Positions 1 through 12,245 of a stretch of 64,000 nt of DNA are shown in pieces. Made by a program: the position numbers and the translations under genes. This stretch comes from Euborellia annulipes (Eukaryota; Arthropoda; Insecta; Dermaptera; Anisolabididae), in the NCBI GenBank assembly GCA_023213315.1, contig JAKCPI010012734.1:62001-126000 (forward strand). Direction: 5' to 3'. Each line of letters opens with the position of its first letter. The first letter of the stretch is position 1. A model generated the notes under the pieces. That model was not told where the DNA came from and did no database searches. It saw only the letters and a list, made by a program, of their open reading frames with translations.

Positions 1-384
1 CATCACTATTTCTGGAGATATCAAGAAATTTTCCGTTCAACAAGATTGCTATTTTCTCTGAGGTTACGTGGAAATCGTTCTTCAGCTGGTAGGCGAAATT
101 ATACACGATATTGCAGAGTTAGAACTTTAATTATGCTAAAATATCATTGCGTAATTTGTAATCTGTGGAGCTGCAAGAGGTGAACATTTGGTCGATATTG
201 TTTTTTTTTTTTGTTTAATCAAATTGTGTGATTTTTATTCAAGTTTTGATACCGCTCAACAAGGCGTAGAAAAAAAGAATGTAATTATTATTTTTTCATT
301 TATTTTTTGCCCTGACGTTATGCTCCAGATTGGGAGAGGAATAGACAGATATATATATATATATATATACATATATGGTCAAAT

Positions 385-470
385 TATAAATGTGTACACT
401 ATTTATATTTCTAATAAATAATTAATACAAAATGTGGTCTATAATTAAAAACTCCCATAATAATGGTCAA
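385..470 (+). repeat. Family A foldback repeat, right-arm fragment
   Basis: This stretch matches the right arm of the family A element seen near 3.2-3.7, 11.1-12.2 and 45.5-45.8 kb. It shows the ATTTATATTTCTAATAAATA block, then a block reading 'tggtctataattaaaaactc' and CATAATAATGG. A pure TA microsatellite (352-368) lies just upstream. No coding potential was seen. Confidence 0.6.
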
Positions 471-543
471 ATTATAATTAGCAAGAATATTTATAAGAGC
501 TTGGAATTAAAAATGACTTTTGGTTAGAATTAAATATTATTAG

Positions 544-741
544 AACACTGAGAAGGCAATATTAAAGCACCTCCATGCATTTTCTCATGAGATTATTTCA
601 TTGTTTTTATAAAAGAAGATGAAAATCTTTATTGGAAGAATTCTCTTCTATGTTTGAACAACATAAGTTTTCATATTTATTTTTAAACAATTAAATAATC
701 ATATGAGATATCTCATAGATATTTGATATTGCTCCTCACTG
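544..741. mobile_element. Degenerate Tc1-like palindromic MITE
   Basis: The ends resemble the Tc1-like MITE at 28886-29076: CACTGAGAAGG..CAATATTAAAG on the left and CTCCTCACTG next to TA on the right. The interior carries the family's GATTATTTCATTG and AAAGATTTTCAT blocks as an imperfect palindrome. It is a worn, non-coding copy. Confidence 0.5.
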
Positions 742-1070
742 TACAATTTTAAAGAAATAGTTATTTTTGACCAATCTGCATACATACACATATCTTTAAT
801 TTTGTCTGTGTGGCTCTGAGAAAATGTTAGCAAAAAGAGCAATAAAATAAATGAAAAAATATTTAATTAAATTGTTTACTAGAAAATTTCATTTCTTCTT
901 GGCTGTATTTATTTACACGAAGAAAGTTACAAGTTCTGGCGCCGTTTTTTAGTTGCACCTAGCCGACTATCTGCAATCTTCTTATCTAATTTTTGAACTC
1001 ACAAATATCACTTAGTGAGGACCCAGCATCTGGACTGGATCTAACACTCACTCGAGTTTGTTAAAAATTA

Positions 1071-1122
1071 CACATGATTCACTGGGATAGGGGGTGCCAG
1101 GAGAATCCCAGTGAATCATGTA
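1071..1122. repeat. Short inverted repeat
   Basis: ACATGATTCACTGGGAT and its reverse complement ATCCCAGTGAATCATGT flank a loop of about 18 bases. It may be a structured RNA remnant or the core of a small MITE. Apart from this and the repeats listed, nothing gene-like was seen in 1-2200. Confidence 0.5.
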
Positions 1123-1534
1123 ATTTGTTGGTCATGTTTCGCAATCTTGTGTATTCTATAAAATATAAATTTTTGTCCTAAATATGTCCAATTTATCAGA
1201 AATGACCGACTTAGAATAAAATAGTTAATTATTATAATCATCGCTTACTAAAGTTCACAATAAGATTGAACAAATTTGACAACTGAAAAATTGATAGTTA
1301 CATAATAGGTTATTGAACCTAACTCTTAATAATTTTATTTTCTTCTAACTTCGTTAATTTAAATGTATTAAAATTTGTTGAAATTGAATTAAATGAAAAT
1401 TTATGGCGAATTAATGCTTTTTCATTTATATGGAATTTCTAATAAAATATTTCTTAAGTTCTAATTCAACGATCTACATTAGATCTCTTAATTAAGAAGC
1501 CAAGAACAAATTTAAATAAATCAACAAATTAAAT

Positions 1535-1975
1535 AAAAAATCTGGTGTGACTGGTCGCACAGAAAACATCTAGGGTTTGGGGGGGGGGGGGGGGTTTCTC
1601 TTACCTTCGGTACTTCAAACAATTTTCACTAAAGATTTTACTGATATACTATACTTTTAAAAGTGCATATAAAAAATAGTTGATTTATGAATTTTAATCA
1701 AAATCGTTAAAGCCAATTTTGTGAAAATCGAAAAAAAAAAACTGAAATAGTACATCAGTAAAGTGTACTTCAAACAACTTCCACTAAAAATTTTACTGAT
1801 ATCCTCTTTAAAGAGCATGTAAAAAATAATTGATTTTTGAATTTTAATCAAAAGAGTTAGAGCAGATTTTGAGAAATTCGAAAAAAACTGAAAAAGTACT
1901 TCCGAAAGTACTCGTACTTTTTGGCCGATTTTGTTGAAAAGCTCATTTTGAGTGCCCGGGAAGGCACCTAACTTA
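1535..1975. repeat. R1 dispersed repeat copy
   Basis: A copy of the commonest dispersed repeat in the window. Diagnostic blocks are TCTGGTGTGACTGGTCGCACAG, a unit reading 'gtacttcaaacaa' .. 'ccactaaaaattt', and TTTTTGGCCGATTTTGTT. The unit is present twice here (from about 1610 and from about 1768). A run of about 17 G (1577-1593) lies inside. The apparent reverse-strand ORF at 1657-2079 is only this repeat read through. Confidence 0.6.
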
Positions 1976-2214
1976 AATATAAAATTCCAATCTTGTTGCT
2001 TAATTCCTTCTTGCTTAAATTCGTTACACACAGACACACACTCCGCAATATGACTCAATGCTTTGTCATTTGAGTTCACACTCTCGATAAATGGACTGAA
2101 GATTTCATTAAAACCTAAACTGTTTCTTAAATAGTTTCATTCGAGGAGACTAACTATCTGGCTGCCCGCTCCTTCCGCCTCTTATTGTTTGAATACAACT
2201 GCCACTTTATTTCT

Positions 2215-5200
2215 TCAAATAAATATATGTATACTTACAAGAGGTGGAGGTCCATATCCAGGATGATAAGGAGGTTGTGGAGGAGCCGATTGCTTAGGCA
2301 ACGTATGATGTCCTGGGAAAGGTTGAGGAGGTTCACGCATCAATGTATGATATAAATTCAACGCTTCAACAAGATCAGTACTCAATTGAGTTAATTGAGC
2401 ATGTTTACGATCAACTCGTTCTAATTCAGCATCTATCAATGGGCCCATTGCGTTGACCTAATTAAAAAAAAATAATTTCTTAAATTAATCTCGAAAATTC
2501 TTTAATTAAAGAAGAAATATTTATAAATAATTACCTGTTCTTCTAGACGAAGTAATTCAGGTGGATCATCGGTGCCGTTAGGATCAGCTTCATGTAATAA
2601 ATGCAAAAGTCGTTGCATTTTAAGTTCATCAATTTCAATAATTTCAGGTTTGGAAGGTTCATCATCTAATTGTTTAACCTAAAAAAATGAAAGTTTTTAT
2701 TTTAAAATTTCATTCGCTTTAAGATTTTTTCCCTTTATTAATAAAAATTAAAAATTATACCTCAACTGCGTCACTAAACTGGACGGTCTTTTTGTCACTC
2801 CCTTTAGAAGAACCTGGTATAGCTGCCTCAGGATCAGAAGAAAGATCAGAAGTTACAAAATTGGCAGGGAATAAACCCTCGCCTCGTGAATTTTGTCCTT
2901 TCCACCAATTCGGATCTGTATTGTCTAATATTAATACTACAAAAAAAAAGAAATGTTATATATATAATGAAAGAGTCGATATAGAAGAATAAAAAAAAAT
3001 AGGCATTACTTATTTCGCCAGCCTTGAACGTAAGTTCATTATCTTCGGCAGCCTCGAAATCATAAAGAGCTCGAACTTTTTTGGGATCCTTCGGTTCAGT
3101 GGTTAAATTATCTCTTAAGTTTGTAGAAGGATACAGAGAGGATCCCCCTGAAATGCCAGCTGCACTAGTTTTGGGTGAAGATTGAGCATCTTTCAAGGAT
3201 AACTCGATCGCTAAAATAAAATAAAGCAATTTTAAATATGTGTTTATTAAAGCTTTTGTGGTTTGTATTATTATTATTATGGTAGTTTTTAATTATAGAC
3301 CCCATTTTGCATTAATTATTTATTAAAAGTATAAATCCTGTACAACGTTTCGACTGCTTATTCTGCACTCGTTTTCAAGTACTGTACACTTGCTCCGATT
3401 CAAGGGAATTAACCTCTTAGGGAGCGTTACGTGCATTTTATATACGTCAGCGCCATCTACAGTCATTTCATAAAAATGACTGTAGATGGCGCCGACGTCG
3501 TTGTATATAAAATGCGCGTAACGGTTTCTTAGAAGTAGCTCACTTGAGTAGAAGCAAGTGTATAGTACTTGAAAACGACTGCAGAATAAGCAGTCGAAAC
3601 GTTGTACAGTATTTATATTTTTAATAAATAAATAATAACAAAGTATGATCTATAAAAACTCCCATAATAATAATTTTTAACATAATTGGGCTAGTATATT
3701 AATCAGCACATCTAAGGATTTAGGAGGTGGTTCCCCCTTCTCTCCAACATAAAATTAAAATAAAATTTTATAATCTATTTGTAAAAATAGATAAAATAGA
3801 TATGTATGAATCTTGATATATTATATTTGTTTAAATAAGATAAAAACCTTTTGCAATATCTTCCTCTTCTTTTTGACTTGAAACAACGTTGGGATCTTTG
3901 CTTAATGCTTGAGACACTCTTGGCTAAAAAAAAAATAAATTTATTTTAGAATCTGACAATATTAAGTTTACAAATTTGCCACAACTACGAATCAAATCTA
4001 GATAGTTGGCAAACCAAGAATTTAACTTAATTTAATTATGAAGTTGTCTGAATTGCGTTCGATTTCGGATAAAGCAGAATTTTTTCTTGAATCTAAATTC
4101 AAAGAGGTCTATCACATAAGATCTAATTACTTTCCCTTCAACAAACATAATAAAATCGAAAAATACTTACTGCTTCAGTTACACTATTAAAGTCAATTCC
4201 ATCCTGTTTTAATTTATTATATAAAGTTGGAATCAAATCCAATTGAGGATTATTCTTAAAGTCTCCTTCGGCCCATTTTTTAAGTAACTGTTTAAGTTTT
4301 TCTGAAATTTTTGGTTCACTTTTGGTGATTAATTTTCTCAATTCGCTTTCAAAATCTCGTGATGCAATTTCCAAATGAAAAAGACGACCGCAATTGCTGG
4401 CGCATGCATCTAGGAGCTGAAAAAAAAAATTTTTTGTCAAACAAAATTTGGGTTTAATATGAAAGATATGGTTGTGATTTGTTGAGAGAAGCAAGGTGTT
4501 TAATTTTGATTAATTAGTCGTCGAATTTCTTTATAATTTTTTTTTACAGAAAATTTATTTTTAAGTATAATTTATTAATTTAACTTTGAATTCTATATTC
4601 CAATAAAATTTCTCAGGCTCAACCCTTTGATATGGACAGCCTATGGAATTAATAGCGCAAGAAAAAAAAAATTTTTGCCCCCCCCCCCCCCCCCAAGCAA
4701 AAAAAAACTGAAATGACGTCATTGTATTGAGGTGAATCCCGGCTAACATATTTCTAACTTGGATTAGGGCAAGCTTTGCTAATCATTTCTTCTTTATAAA
4801 CTTTTAGTAAAAAATGTTAAAATGGCTGATATATTCAATATTGGTTTGTTGTCCATATAAAAAAATAAACAAAGAACAGAAAAGGAATTTTTCCAGAACT
4901 TTCAAAACTAATGTTATCAAACTTACCCATTTAAGTTAGTTCGTCTTATTTGTTGTATGCTACTTAAATTGTACTAGGCATGATTAAGAATACAACTTAC
5001 TGTGATTGCATGCATCACGATGTGAGGATCTGGATTATTCAATCTCTTAACAATAGATTTTAGACAATCTTTGGCATTGGTAGGTGACGATTGTCCAACT
5101 TTATCACAAATCTCCAAAATTAATCCCCATGGTTCGGTCATATTAGTTGGCTCTGTTGCTTTTTCTATCCAGATGACATTTCATCATTTTTTTGAAAAAA

Positions 5201-5314
5201 TCAAATAACAAAATAATATAAGAATTAATCAAGAACATATTAAATAAAAAGATATATAAATAAGGAAAACTTACCAACATCAGCGTCAAATTGAGAATTT
5301 GAAAAAAAACCCAT
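2215..5314 (-). CDS. STAM: STAM signal-transducing adaptor (ESCRT-0 subunit)
   Basis: STAM pairs with HRS in ESCRT-0 on early endosomes and sorts ubiquitinated receptors. Exons on the minus strand: 5275-5314, 5001-5164, 4171-4416, 3848-3923, 3010-3210, 2761-2936, 2535-2678 and 2239-2457; these sum to 422 codons in frame. The VHS domain fills residues 1 to about 145 ([31 protein letters not shown]). A UIM ([17 protein letters not shown]) follows, then an SH3 domain ([38 protein letters not shown]) and a GAT-like helical region. The C-terminus is proline/tyrosine-rich. The end is unresolved: reading through exon 8 stops at 2215 after VSIHIFI, while a 40-nt intron (2199-2238) would give a 14-residue basic tail ending at 2154. 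The exon 4 donor (AAAAG|GTTTTT) is weak but fits the frame. Confidence 0.9.
3236..3690. repeat. Family A foldback element in STAM intron 4
   Basis: Inverted arms begin GTGTTTATTAAAGCTTTTGTGG and contain ACAACGTTTCGACTGC on the left; the right arm has GCAGTCGAAACGTTGTAC followed by AATAAATAAATAATAAC. Each arm carries the hairpin GACTGC-AGAATAA-GCAGTC directly before GAAACGT, a hammerhead-like layout treated in the findings. The centre has a smaller palindrome (ATGACTGTAGATGGCG). Non-coding. Confidence 0.7.
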
Positions 5315-5930
5315 TTTTTTTTCTTTTAATATTATTATTTATTTTACAATTTTTACAATATATTAAAATATAGTATAAATTAAAATTTTCATTCAGAATT
5401 GTCTTTTTATATTATTAATGCAATATCACGTAACATCTCAAGAAAAATCCAAGATGTATTTTAATTTTATTATCGAGAGAATGAGAAGAATGAAATGGCA
5501 ATGTCAAACGTAAGAGAATGCAATGAGGCTAAAAATCAGACCAGACATTTAGATGTTAAAAAATAGTTTATTTATTTTTTGTATATTTATTTTTTTCTTT
5601 TCTTTCCTAATAAAATTCAAGTGAATAAAAACACTAACAACATTATTTTTGTATTTATTTGTCTTTATTATATTTTAATTAATTTTTTTAGTTACTTCCA
5701 AATGCATTATAATTTAGTGAATCTAATAAATTGTTATAATGTCCTATCTTTAATTTAATCTCTGTGAGCTTTACGAAATTGTGACTCATTAAAGTTGAAT
5801 AGCATTAGTATGTTTATTCCTTTATTATCAGGACTTATTTATTAACCGAATTTAATCTTATCTTTACTTGGAGGCATTCTATTTGTGTATCTAAGGAAAC
5901 CTTTTATTTTGTTTTTGTTTATTTATAAAA
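5315..5930. promoter_or_regulatory. Shared upstream region of STAM and HSPBP1
   Basis: The two start codons point away from each other with 616 bases between them. The spacer is AT-rich and has no convincing TATA box or CpG cluster. It must hold both 5' UTRs and probably a bidirectional promoter. Inferred from layout only. Confidence 0.45.
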
Positions 5931-8900
5931 ATGTCTGATCCGCCGAGACAGCCCCGCAATTTACCTGATTTATTAAGATATAGCATTGAAGCTGCTCAGA
6001 GCTCACAAACAAATGATCAGGCACCAACACAAAATGCAGGCCCTGGGCCTATGGATGAAGAGGTATTTTTCTTTTAAATCAAATACACCCAAATATACAA
6101 TCTGATCGATATAATTGTTTTTAGAAACGAAAATTCCTTGAAGAGACTCTCCATTCGATGACTGTAAATGTTACACATATTATGGCTAAAGCAATTCAGA
6201 ATTTATTAGAGGAAGATGCCTCGAGTAGTTGTGATGCTATTCAGCAAGTTCTCGAATTCGTCGATAATATTGATCATGCCAGAGGTATATTAAACTTTTT
6301 AATTGATAACAAACCGTGGAGAATTTGATACAATTTTTAGAAAGGAAGAAACGTCATAATTTTCAAGACCTTGACTCATTCAGAAGGAAGGTTGTAATTT
6401 TATCTTATTTGGTATTGTGAGATTTTAATGGCTGAGCATGAATAATCATTTCTACTTTATCTTAACTATATATGTAATAGATAGTGATAGAAATTTCAAC
6501 TGAAACATTTTGAGGTATTTTTGTCTTTGAACAAAATATCTTAATAATGGGCAAAAGAGGCCAAAGAGTCCAGTAAATTTGAGAATGAAAATAAAATATA
6601 TTTAATTATATCTTTTTTTTTTTTTGTAGATATTATAATTCTCTTGGTTCCGACCACTTCAGATCATCAGTGAGTTAGGATCTTAATGGTGAGGATCTAG
6701 CATTGCCTAAATCCAAAATATATCAACCAGGATTGGTCAAATAATTTTGACCTAAATAGTAATAATAATATCAAGTGGTCAAAAATATTTGTTAATGCTC
6801 TGTAAAGTTACTCTTCGCTGATTTATTACAATTACTTGACCGTTCTGATTGACAATGCAAGATTCTCGCCTTTAAGACCCAGATCTCACTCATCAAGACA
6901 TACTGTGGAGTGGAAGAAACCTGAGATTTTAAATTTAAAGAGAATAAAAAAAAATATATACCATTTAGGCTTACACAGTTGTTATCATTAATAAAAGAAT
7001 TTAATTTTCTGTTTGTTCCGTTTGCAAAAATTACAACATTCCGGCCACTCATTCTGTGGCCTTCTTCAGGTACAATTCAGTTAAGATTACAAAGGTTGTT
7101 ACATCTGTGACATTCTTATTCGATCTGATTTGATTTGAACAAATGAGATTGTCACAGATGTTATCTTAACTGAATTGTACCTAAAGAAGGCCACAGAATG
7201 AGTGACCGAAACGTTGCAATTTTGACAAATAAACCACAGTTAAACAAAAAATCAAATTCTTTTATTAATATACCATATAGGCCTAATTATTTTAATATAT
7301 TTTTGTTTTCATTTCCAAATTTATTAGCTTGCCTTGACCTCTGTAACCCAATATTCATTGCAGTCCTGTGAGTTTATAAAATCTCTTTAATCTACTGATG
7401 ATCAAGAGTGTTAAAAATTAAAAAGCTCATCCATGCCTGCGATTGTTTTTTAAAAAAGAAAAAAAAATAGTCGACCGAAACGTCGCTGTGGGTTTGATAC
7501 CAATAAAGAAATAATAATAGCTGCTTGGCCTTTTTACTCATCCTTCGATATTTTTATTCGAAATTTGACTTTTAAATTCACCAATGCTATGGAAAATAAT
7601 AAAAATAATGATCAAATTGAAATAATGTCGACTTTAGTTCAAATTTCAAAACCTTACCTCATTCATAACTACAGTATATTTAATGTGAAGCAAAACATTA
7701 CATATATATTAATAAAATTAGATTTGTACCAGAATTTGATAAACCGATTTCAACCTGAAAGTTTACTCGTAGATCCTATTGGTCTTGGTCAGAAGTTTAC
7801 ATTCACATCCATTCATCCTTTATATATACAATTAAATGTGATTGTTTGTGATTGGTAAAAATGTTTGTACTTTAATAACTTGGATTTTGTATCTTTAACA
7901 TAAAACAAAATAAATCTTTTTGTATATTAGTATATTTGTTAGTTGCTATTTGCAACTCCCTAGTTATTTTTTATATGAAATAAATCTTTGAAATTTTTAG
8001 ATTTATTGTCCAAAACAAAACAATAATTTTTTATTTTTATTTTAGATTTCATTAGATTAGGAGGTCTTAATGCGTTATGGCCTTGTTTGGAATCCCGAAA
8101 TCCGGAACTCAGGGCACTATCTGCCACTCTAATTGGAGAACTTACTCAGAACAATAATTGGTGTCAATCACAGGCAAGTATTGCTTTTAATTTCTTTCTT
8201 TTTTTAATTTCTATTTTTTTTTTCTCTTTTATTAATAACTAAATAGGTTCTTAGTGCCGGCTTCCTTGAGAAACTTCAATCGTTACTTGATACTGATTTG
8301 GATCAAAATGTTCGGGTGAAGGCATTGTTTGCCCTTTCTTGTTTAATCAGGCAATATAAACCTGGTCTAGACAGATTTCTAGCTAATGGTGGTGTGAATT
8401 CTCTTAAACATGCTCTCGAAAGTCGAATTGTGCGTTTAAAAACCAAAGCAGCATTTTTAATTGCAGGTAAGTGATATTATTAAAAACGGGATGAATAGAA
8501 ATGAAATCTAAAAAAATTATGACATGCCTAAGATAGCGCGACCAAAGTGTAATCGTGTATATAATCGATTCTAAATAATAAATTATATGAATATTATTTA
8601 AACGAATAAATTATACGTATTAGAAAACATAATAATTAATCACTATTACAAAAGAGTGTAATTTAAAAAAAAAAAGCAATAAACTAAACATTCAGGGACA
8701 AGACTAAATAAGCGTCACTTGCAACTGTCTCACTCGATCTACCAAACTCGGGGTAAACCGAGGGGGACGTGACGTGACGAGTCAGACTTGTTCATTTTCC
8801 AAAAAAGCCGTGAGCCCAAAGAAGTCATCACTTCAAAAAAGTTTGATATCATTTGAAAACTATAGTTACAAAGAGAAATTTATACACAATTCATAGATAA

Positions 8901-10414
8901 AAAAAATTTCATTTTGTTCCACCCCACACTCTTTCAAATGATTCAATCTTTTTTTTTAAGTTTCCTTTCTATTCAAACCGTTTTATGCCACTCAAGACAG
9001 GTCTACAAAAAACATATTTTTTAAATGTTAGTAATAATTTATAGATCTTTCCGCTTTGATAATAGATTTCTAAATAATTCTTTAAGGCCAGGTCCAGACG
9101 GGCGTAACTTGAATTGTAACGCGAATTCTGAGTGCGGACGCCACTACGAGCAATACATGTAACGCTCACACTGATCCACGGCTGTCGGTTTTTAGCACGA
9201 ACACAAAAACGGAAACACGTTCTTGCGTTGAGTTCGTGTGCCGTCCAGACTATTCGCGTTACATTCTATTACGCCCGTCTGGAGTCGGCCTAAGATTTTG
9301 ATTAGTGAATAAAATTTGTACATGTGGTTTAAAGTTCACTCAGTATACCATGAATGTAGTCTAAAAAAATAGACAAATGTACAATTTTTATGATAATAAA
9401 TTTAACAGTAAAAATGGGAATTTAATCATTTATCACACAAGCGAATTTTTGAATTATACCATGTGGGACACAAAAAAACGAGACTGGTAATAAATCTTTG
9501 TTCTTTACATAATCAGTTCTCCGTGACATTATCACCTTCAAAGTAGTCCCTTTCTACATTCACACATTTCTGCATTCGGTGCTGCCATTGCTGGTAACAG
9601 TTCTGGAACGAGGTTTTTTTACGAGACTCTCCATTTTTGCCCGTGAAAGGGTATGCATTGTCCTGGTGCTACAGCCATACATCACTCCACAACTGTGGCC
9701 TTCTTTTCCAAATTTTTTCACGAATTCATTTAAGTACTTCAATGTAGTGTAGTATTGGGAACCCATTTAATTTCAGTTGAAGAGGTTCAGGCAAAAACGG
9801 AGAATCTCCTGAAGGGCCTTCCAAAAACCTCGTCCCAGCAATGGCAGCACCGAAGGTGACTACTTTGAAGGTGGCAGACGACTGATTATCTAAGTACATT
9901 GATTTATAGGAACAGTCTCGTTTTTTTTGTGTCACACCTCGAATACCTACAATTTTTATTAATCATTTACAAAAAAAAAAATCATTGTAGACCTATGTGT
10001 TTCCATAATAACTTTCTAATCAAACCATTTCAAATTTTTATATAGCTTTAGTCCGACAAAATAACGAAGTGATTGAATTATTAATAAAAGATGCGAATTT
10101 GATTAACGAGCTAGCTCGTGCTATAAAACCAAACGAAGACCAGGATCTTCTTGAACAAGTGATTGCAGCTCTTTATGAAATTGTCTCAAATAACACAAAA
10201 GCTAAAGAGCAATTAGAAAAAATTTTAAAAGACCAACCGAATATTTTAAATGCTCTTGGAAATATCAAATCCCAATCTGATAGCAGCGAGGTATTTATTT
10301 ATATTTATTATTATTATTTCCTAAAATATTTCTTTAATAATTTATCTTTTAATTTCTTTTCAGGATTTAAATCAATATACAATAAAACTTCTTAATTTGT
10401 ATCCCAACAGTTGA
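5931..10414 (+). CDS. HSPBP1: HSPBP1 / Fes1 Hsp70 nucleotide exchange factor
   Basis: HSPBP1 is an armadillo-repeat cochaperone that binds the Hsp70 ATPase lobe and releases ADP. Exons: 5931-6062, 6125-6284, 8046-8173, 8247-8466, 10046-10290 and 10364-10414, together 311 aa (human about 360). The N-terminus reads PPRQPRNLPDLLRYSIEAA, the usual Fes1/HSPBP1 opening. Later helices include LGGLNALWPCLES, NPELRALSATLIGELTQNN, KALFALSCLIRQY and LKTKAAFLIAALVRQN, matching the ARM core. Exon 3 ends CAG|GCAAGT, a GC-AG intron (8174-8246). Introns 2 (about 1.8 kb) and 4 (about 1.6 kb) are swollen by repeats. A poly(A) signal AATAAA lies at 10461. The low-complexity N-terminal extension of vertebrates is absent. 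Confidence 0.93.
6955..7290. repeat. Foldback repeat (GGCCAC family) in HSPBP1 intron 2
   Basis: Long inverted arms: TACCATTTAGGC and ATTAATAAAAGAATTTAATT on the left mirror CTTTTATTAATATACCATATAGGCC on the right. Each arm holds CTGAAGAAGGCCAC-AGAATGA-GTGGCCGAAACGTTG or a close variant (7046-7083 minus, 7183-7220 plus). A second pair of the same family lies at 45050-45450. Another short GAAACGTCGCTGTGG module follows at 7470-7545. Confidence 0.75.
9082..9293. mobile_element. Foldback MITE in HSPBP1 intron 4
   Basis: Terminal inverted repeats TAAGGCCAGGTCCAGACGGG and CCCGTCTGGAGTCGGCCTAA enclose a partly palindromic, locally GC-richer core with GTAACGCGAATT and CGCGTTACATT. A 3-base TTA/TAA target is plausible, which would suit PIF/Harbinger, but the superfamily is not proved. 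No ORF. Confidence 0.6.
9465..9945 (-). mobile_element. Mariner remnant, internally deleted foldback
   Basis: Ends read GGGACACAAAAAAACGAGAC and GTCTCGTTTTTTTTGTGTCAC as inverted repeats. On the minus strand one frame encodes WQHRMQKCVNVERDYFEGD, the typical mariner transposase C-terminus. The copy has been rearranged so that two C-terminal segments face each other (AAGTAGTC at 9541 and its complement GACTACTT at 9859). It cannot encode an enzyme. Confidence 0.7.
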
Positions 10415-11055
10415 TAATAACATATTATTATATTTTTTATTTTAATCATTATATTTTAATAATAAAAGTAAAAAAAAAAAAATTAACATGTTCATTTGCT
10501 TTAACAAAAAACTTATTCTATTAATATTTTTTATTTTTTTTAAATAAATATTTTATAAAAAAAAATACATTAATTTTTTTTTGGGATCAATAATTTTACA
10601 GTATTAGAAATAATACTAATGTTATTGTTAGTTTGATCTTAAAATAAAAATCAAATCTTTATAATAAAATAAAATTATGAACCCATTTAAATAGATTTTA
10701 TATATATATATATTTATAATATGTATATATAATACAATTCTTGAGCCTAATTGAAAAAGGCTAATTCCAGTCTAGAATCTCATAAAAAATAATAATAAAT
10801 ACCCACAACATATGGTGTTTCGTTTTGGCTAAGATGCATTGAAAAATTTTATATGTTGGAAATTTTTTATCTAATTTTGAGAAAAATTTAATATATTTTT
10901 TATGAATGATTTTTAAGTACGTGAGCCTTAAAAAAAGGTATGGATATTTATGCTATTTTAAAATCAGATCTTTTTTAAATAAATTTCATCCCCAGTTTAA
11001 TCAATTTGAGATGTTTAGCCTTTTGATAATAATTATGATTTGAACCCCATCATAA

Positions 11056-12245
11056 TAGATTCTCAAGACTTCATGATGGAGTTTTTAATTATAGACCACA
11101 TTTTGTATTATTTATTAAAAATATAAATACTGTACAACGTTTCGACTGCCTATTCTGCAGTTGTTTTCAAGTACTGTACATTTGCTCGACTCACCTCTAA
11201 GGGACAGTTAAGTGCATTTTATATACAACGACGTCAGCTATGAAACTAGACACAAACTTCAGCGGCATCTACACTCACTCATTCCATGAAGTTTGACACA
11301 ATCAATAAAGCGTTTACATAAAAAGAACATTGTGTTGAATGAGAAAAATGTTATTTAGATATTAAGGTTTGATTATTGTATTATAAATATTATTGGAATA
11401 ATTTAATAATAATATGGTGTACCGTCTTTGTTAAAAAATCAAATTCAAAAAATCTGGTGGGACTGGTCGCACAGCACACTTTCTCTTATGGCTAACTTAC
11501 ATATAAAATGTCAACCTCCTAGCTCTTTTCGTTCTTAAGATATTTTGTTCACAGACAGACCATGTCGCGAAAACCACTTTTTTGGATTCAGGGGACCTCA
11601 AAACGTGTATATCCATCAAAATCTCGACATCGAATTTTTGACATGAACCCAAACTCCCCTCTATATATATTAACATATATATAGAGGTAAGAGAAAGTAA
11701 AAACTTATTGTAACATCATGCTTTGTAAACACTTGCTTTGATGATTGTGTCTAAACTTCATGGGAATGAGTGCGGATGGCGCTGAAGTTTGTCTAATTTT
11801 GTCTAATTTCATAGGAATGACTGTAGATGGCGCTGACGTCGTTGTATATACAGTTTAGTTCACTTGAGTTTATTCCGACTTGAGTCGGAGCAAGTGTACA
11901 GTGAGGGTCAATATTAAGTCCCACCCATTCGTTCGATTATTTCATTGTTTTTAAAAAAATACTATATATTTTTTTAATGGAAACTTTAATGGTTCAAACC
12001 TAGAAAATTTCCAATAAAGATTTTCATTTTCTTTTATAAAAACAATGAAATAATCACAAGTAGAAAACGCATGGGTGGGACTTAATATTGTCCCTCACTG
12101 TACAGTACTTGGAAAAGACTGAAGAATAAGCAGTTATACAGTATTTATATTTTTTAATAAATAATTAATAACAAAATATGGTCTATAATTAAAAACTCCC
12201 ATAATAATAATAATACAAACCACAAAAGCTTTAATAAACACTTCA
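11056..12245. repeat. Composite family A foldback with nested insertions
   Basis: This lies between HSPBP1 and TBC1D25. The left arm (CTGTACAACGTTTCGACTGC) and right arm (ending CCACAAAAGCTTTAATAAACA) match family A, but the middle is enlarged. An R1 segment lies at about 11447-11690. A Tc1-like MITE (11899-12100) interrupts the right arm. Short GATGGCGCTGA(A/C)GT units repeat around 11775-11840. No gene. Confidence 0.7.
11899..12100. mobile_element. Tc1-like MITE with TA target duplication
   Basis: A 202-bp palindromic element with ends CAGTGAGGGTCAATATTAAG and CTTAATATTGTCCCTCACTG, flanked by TA on both sides. Removing it and one TA restores CAAGTGTACAGTACTTG, the normal family A arm sequence. 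Its interior GATTATTTCATTG is shared with the copy at 28886. Non-coding. Confidence 0.85.

Noticed and set aside
1657..2079. 140-aa reverse-strand ORF
   Set aside because: It is translation of the R1 repeat, with internally repeated FSIFTKLALTILIKI-like segments; the same DNA occurs elsewhere without an open frame.
7565..7858. 97-aa forward ORF in HSPBP1 intron 2
   Set aside because: It has no domain, no family resemblance and AT-driven composition; it sits between repeats inside an intron and has no splice or promoter support.
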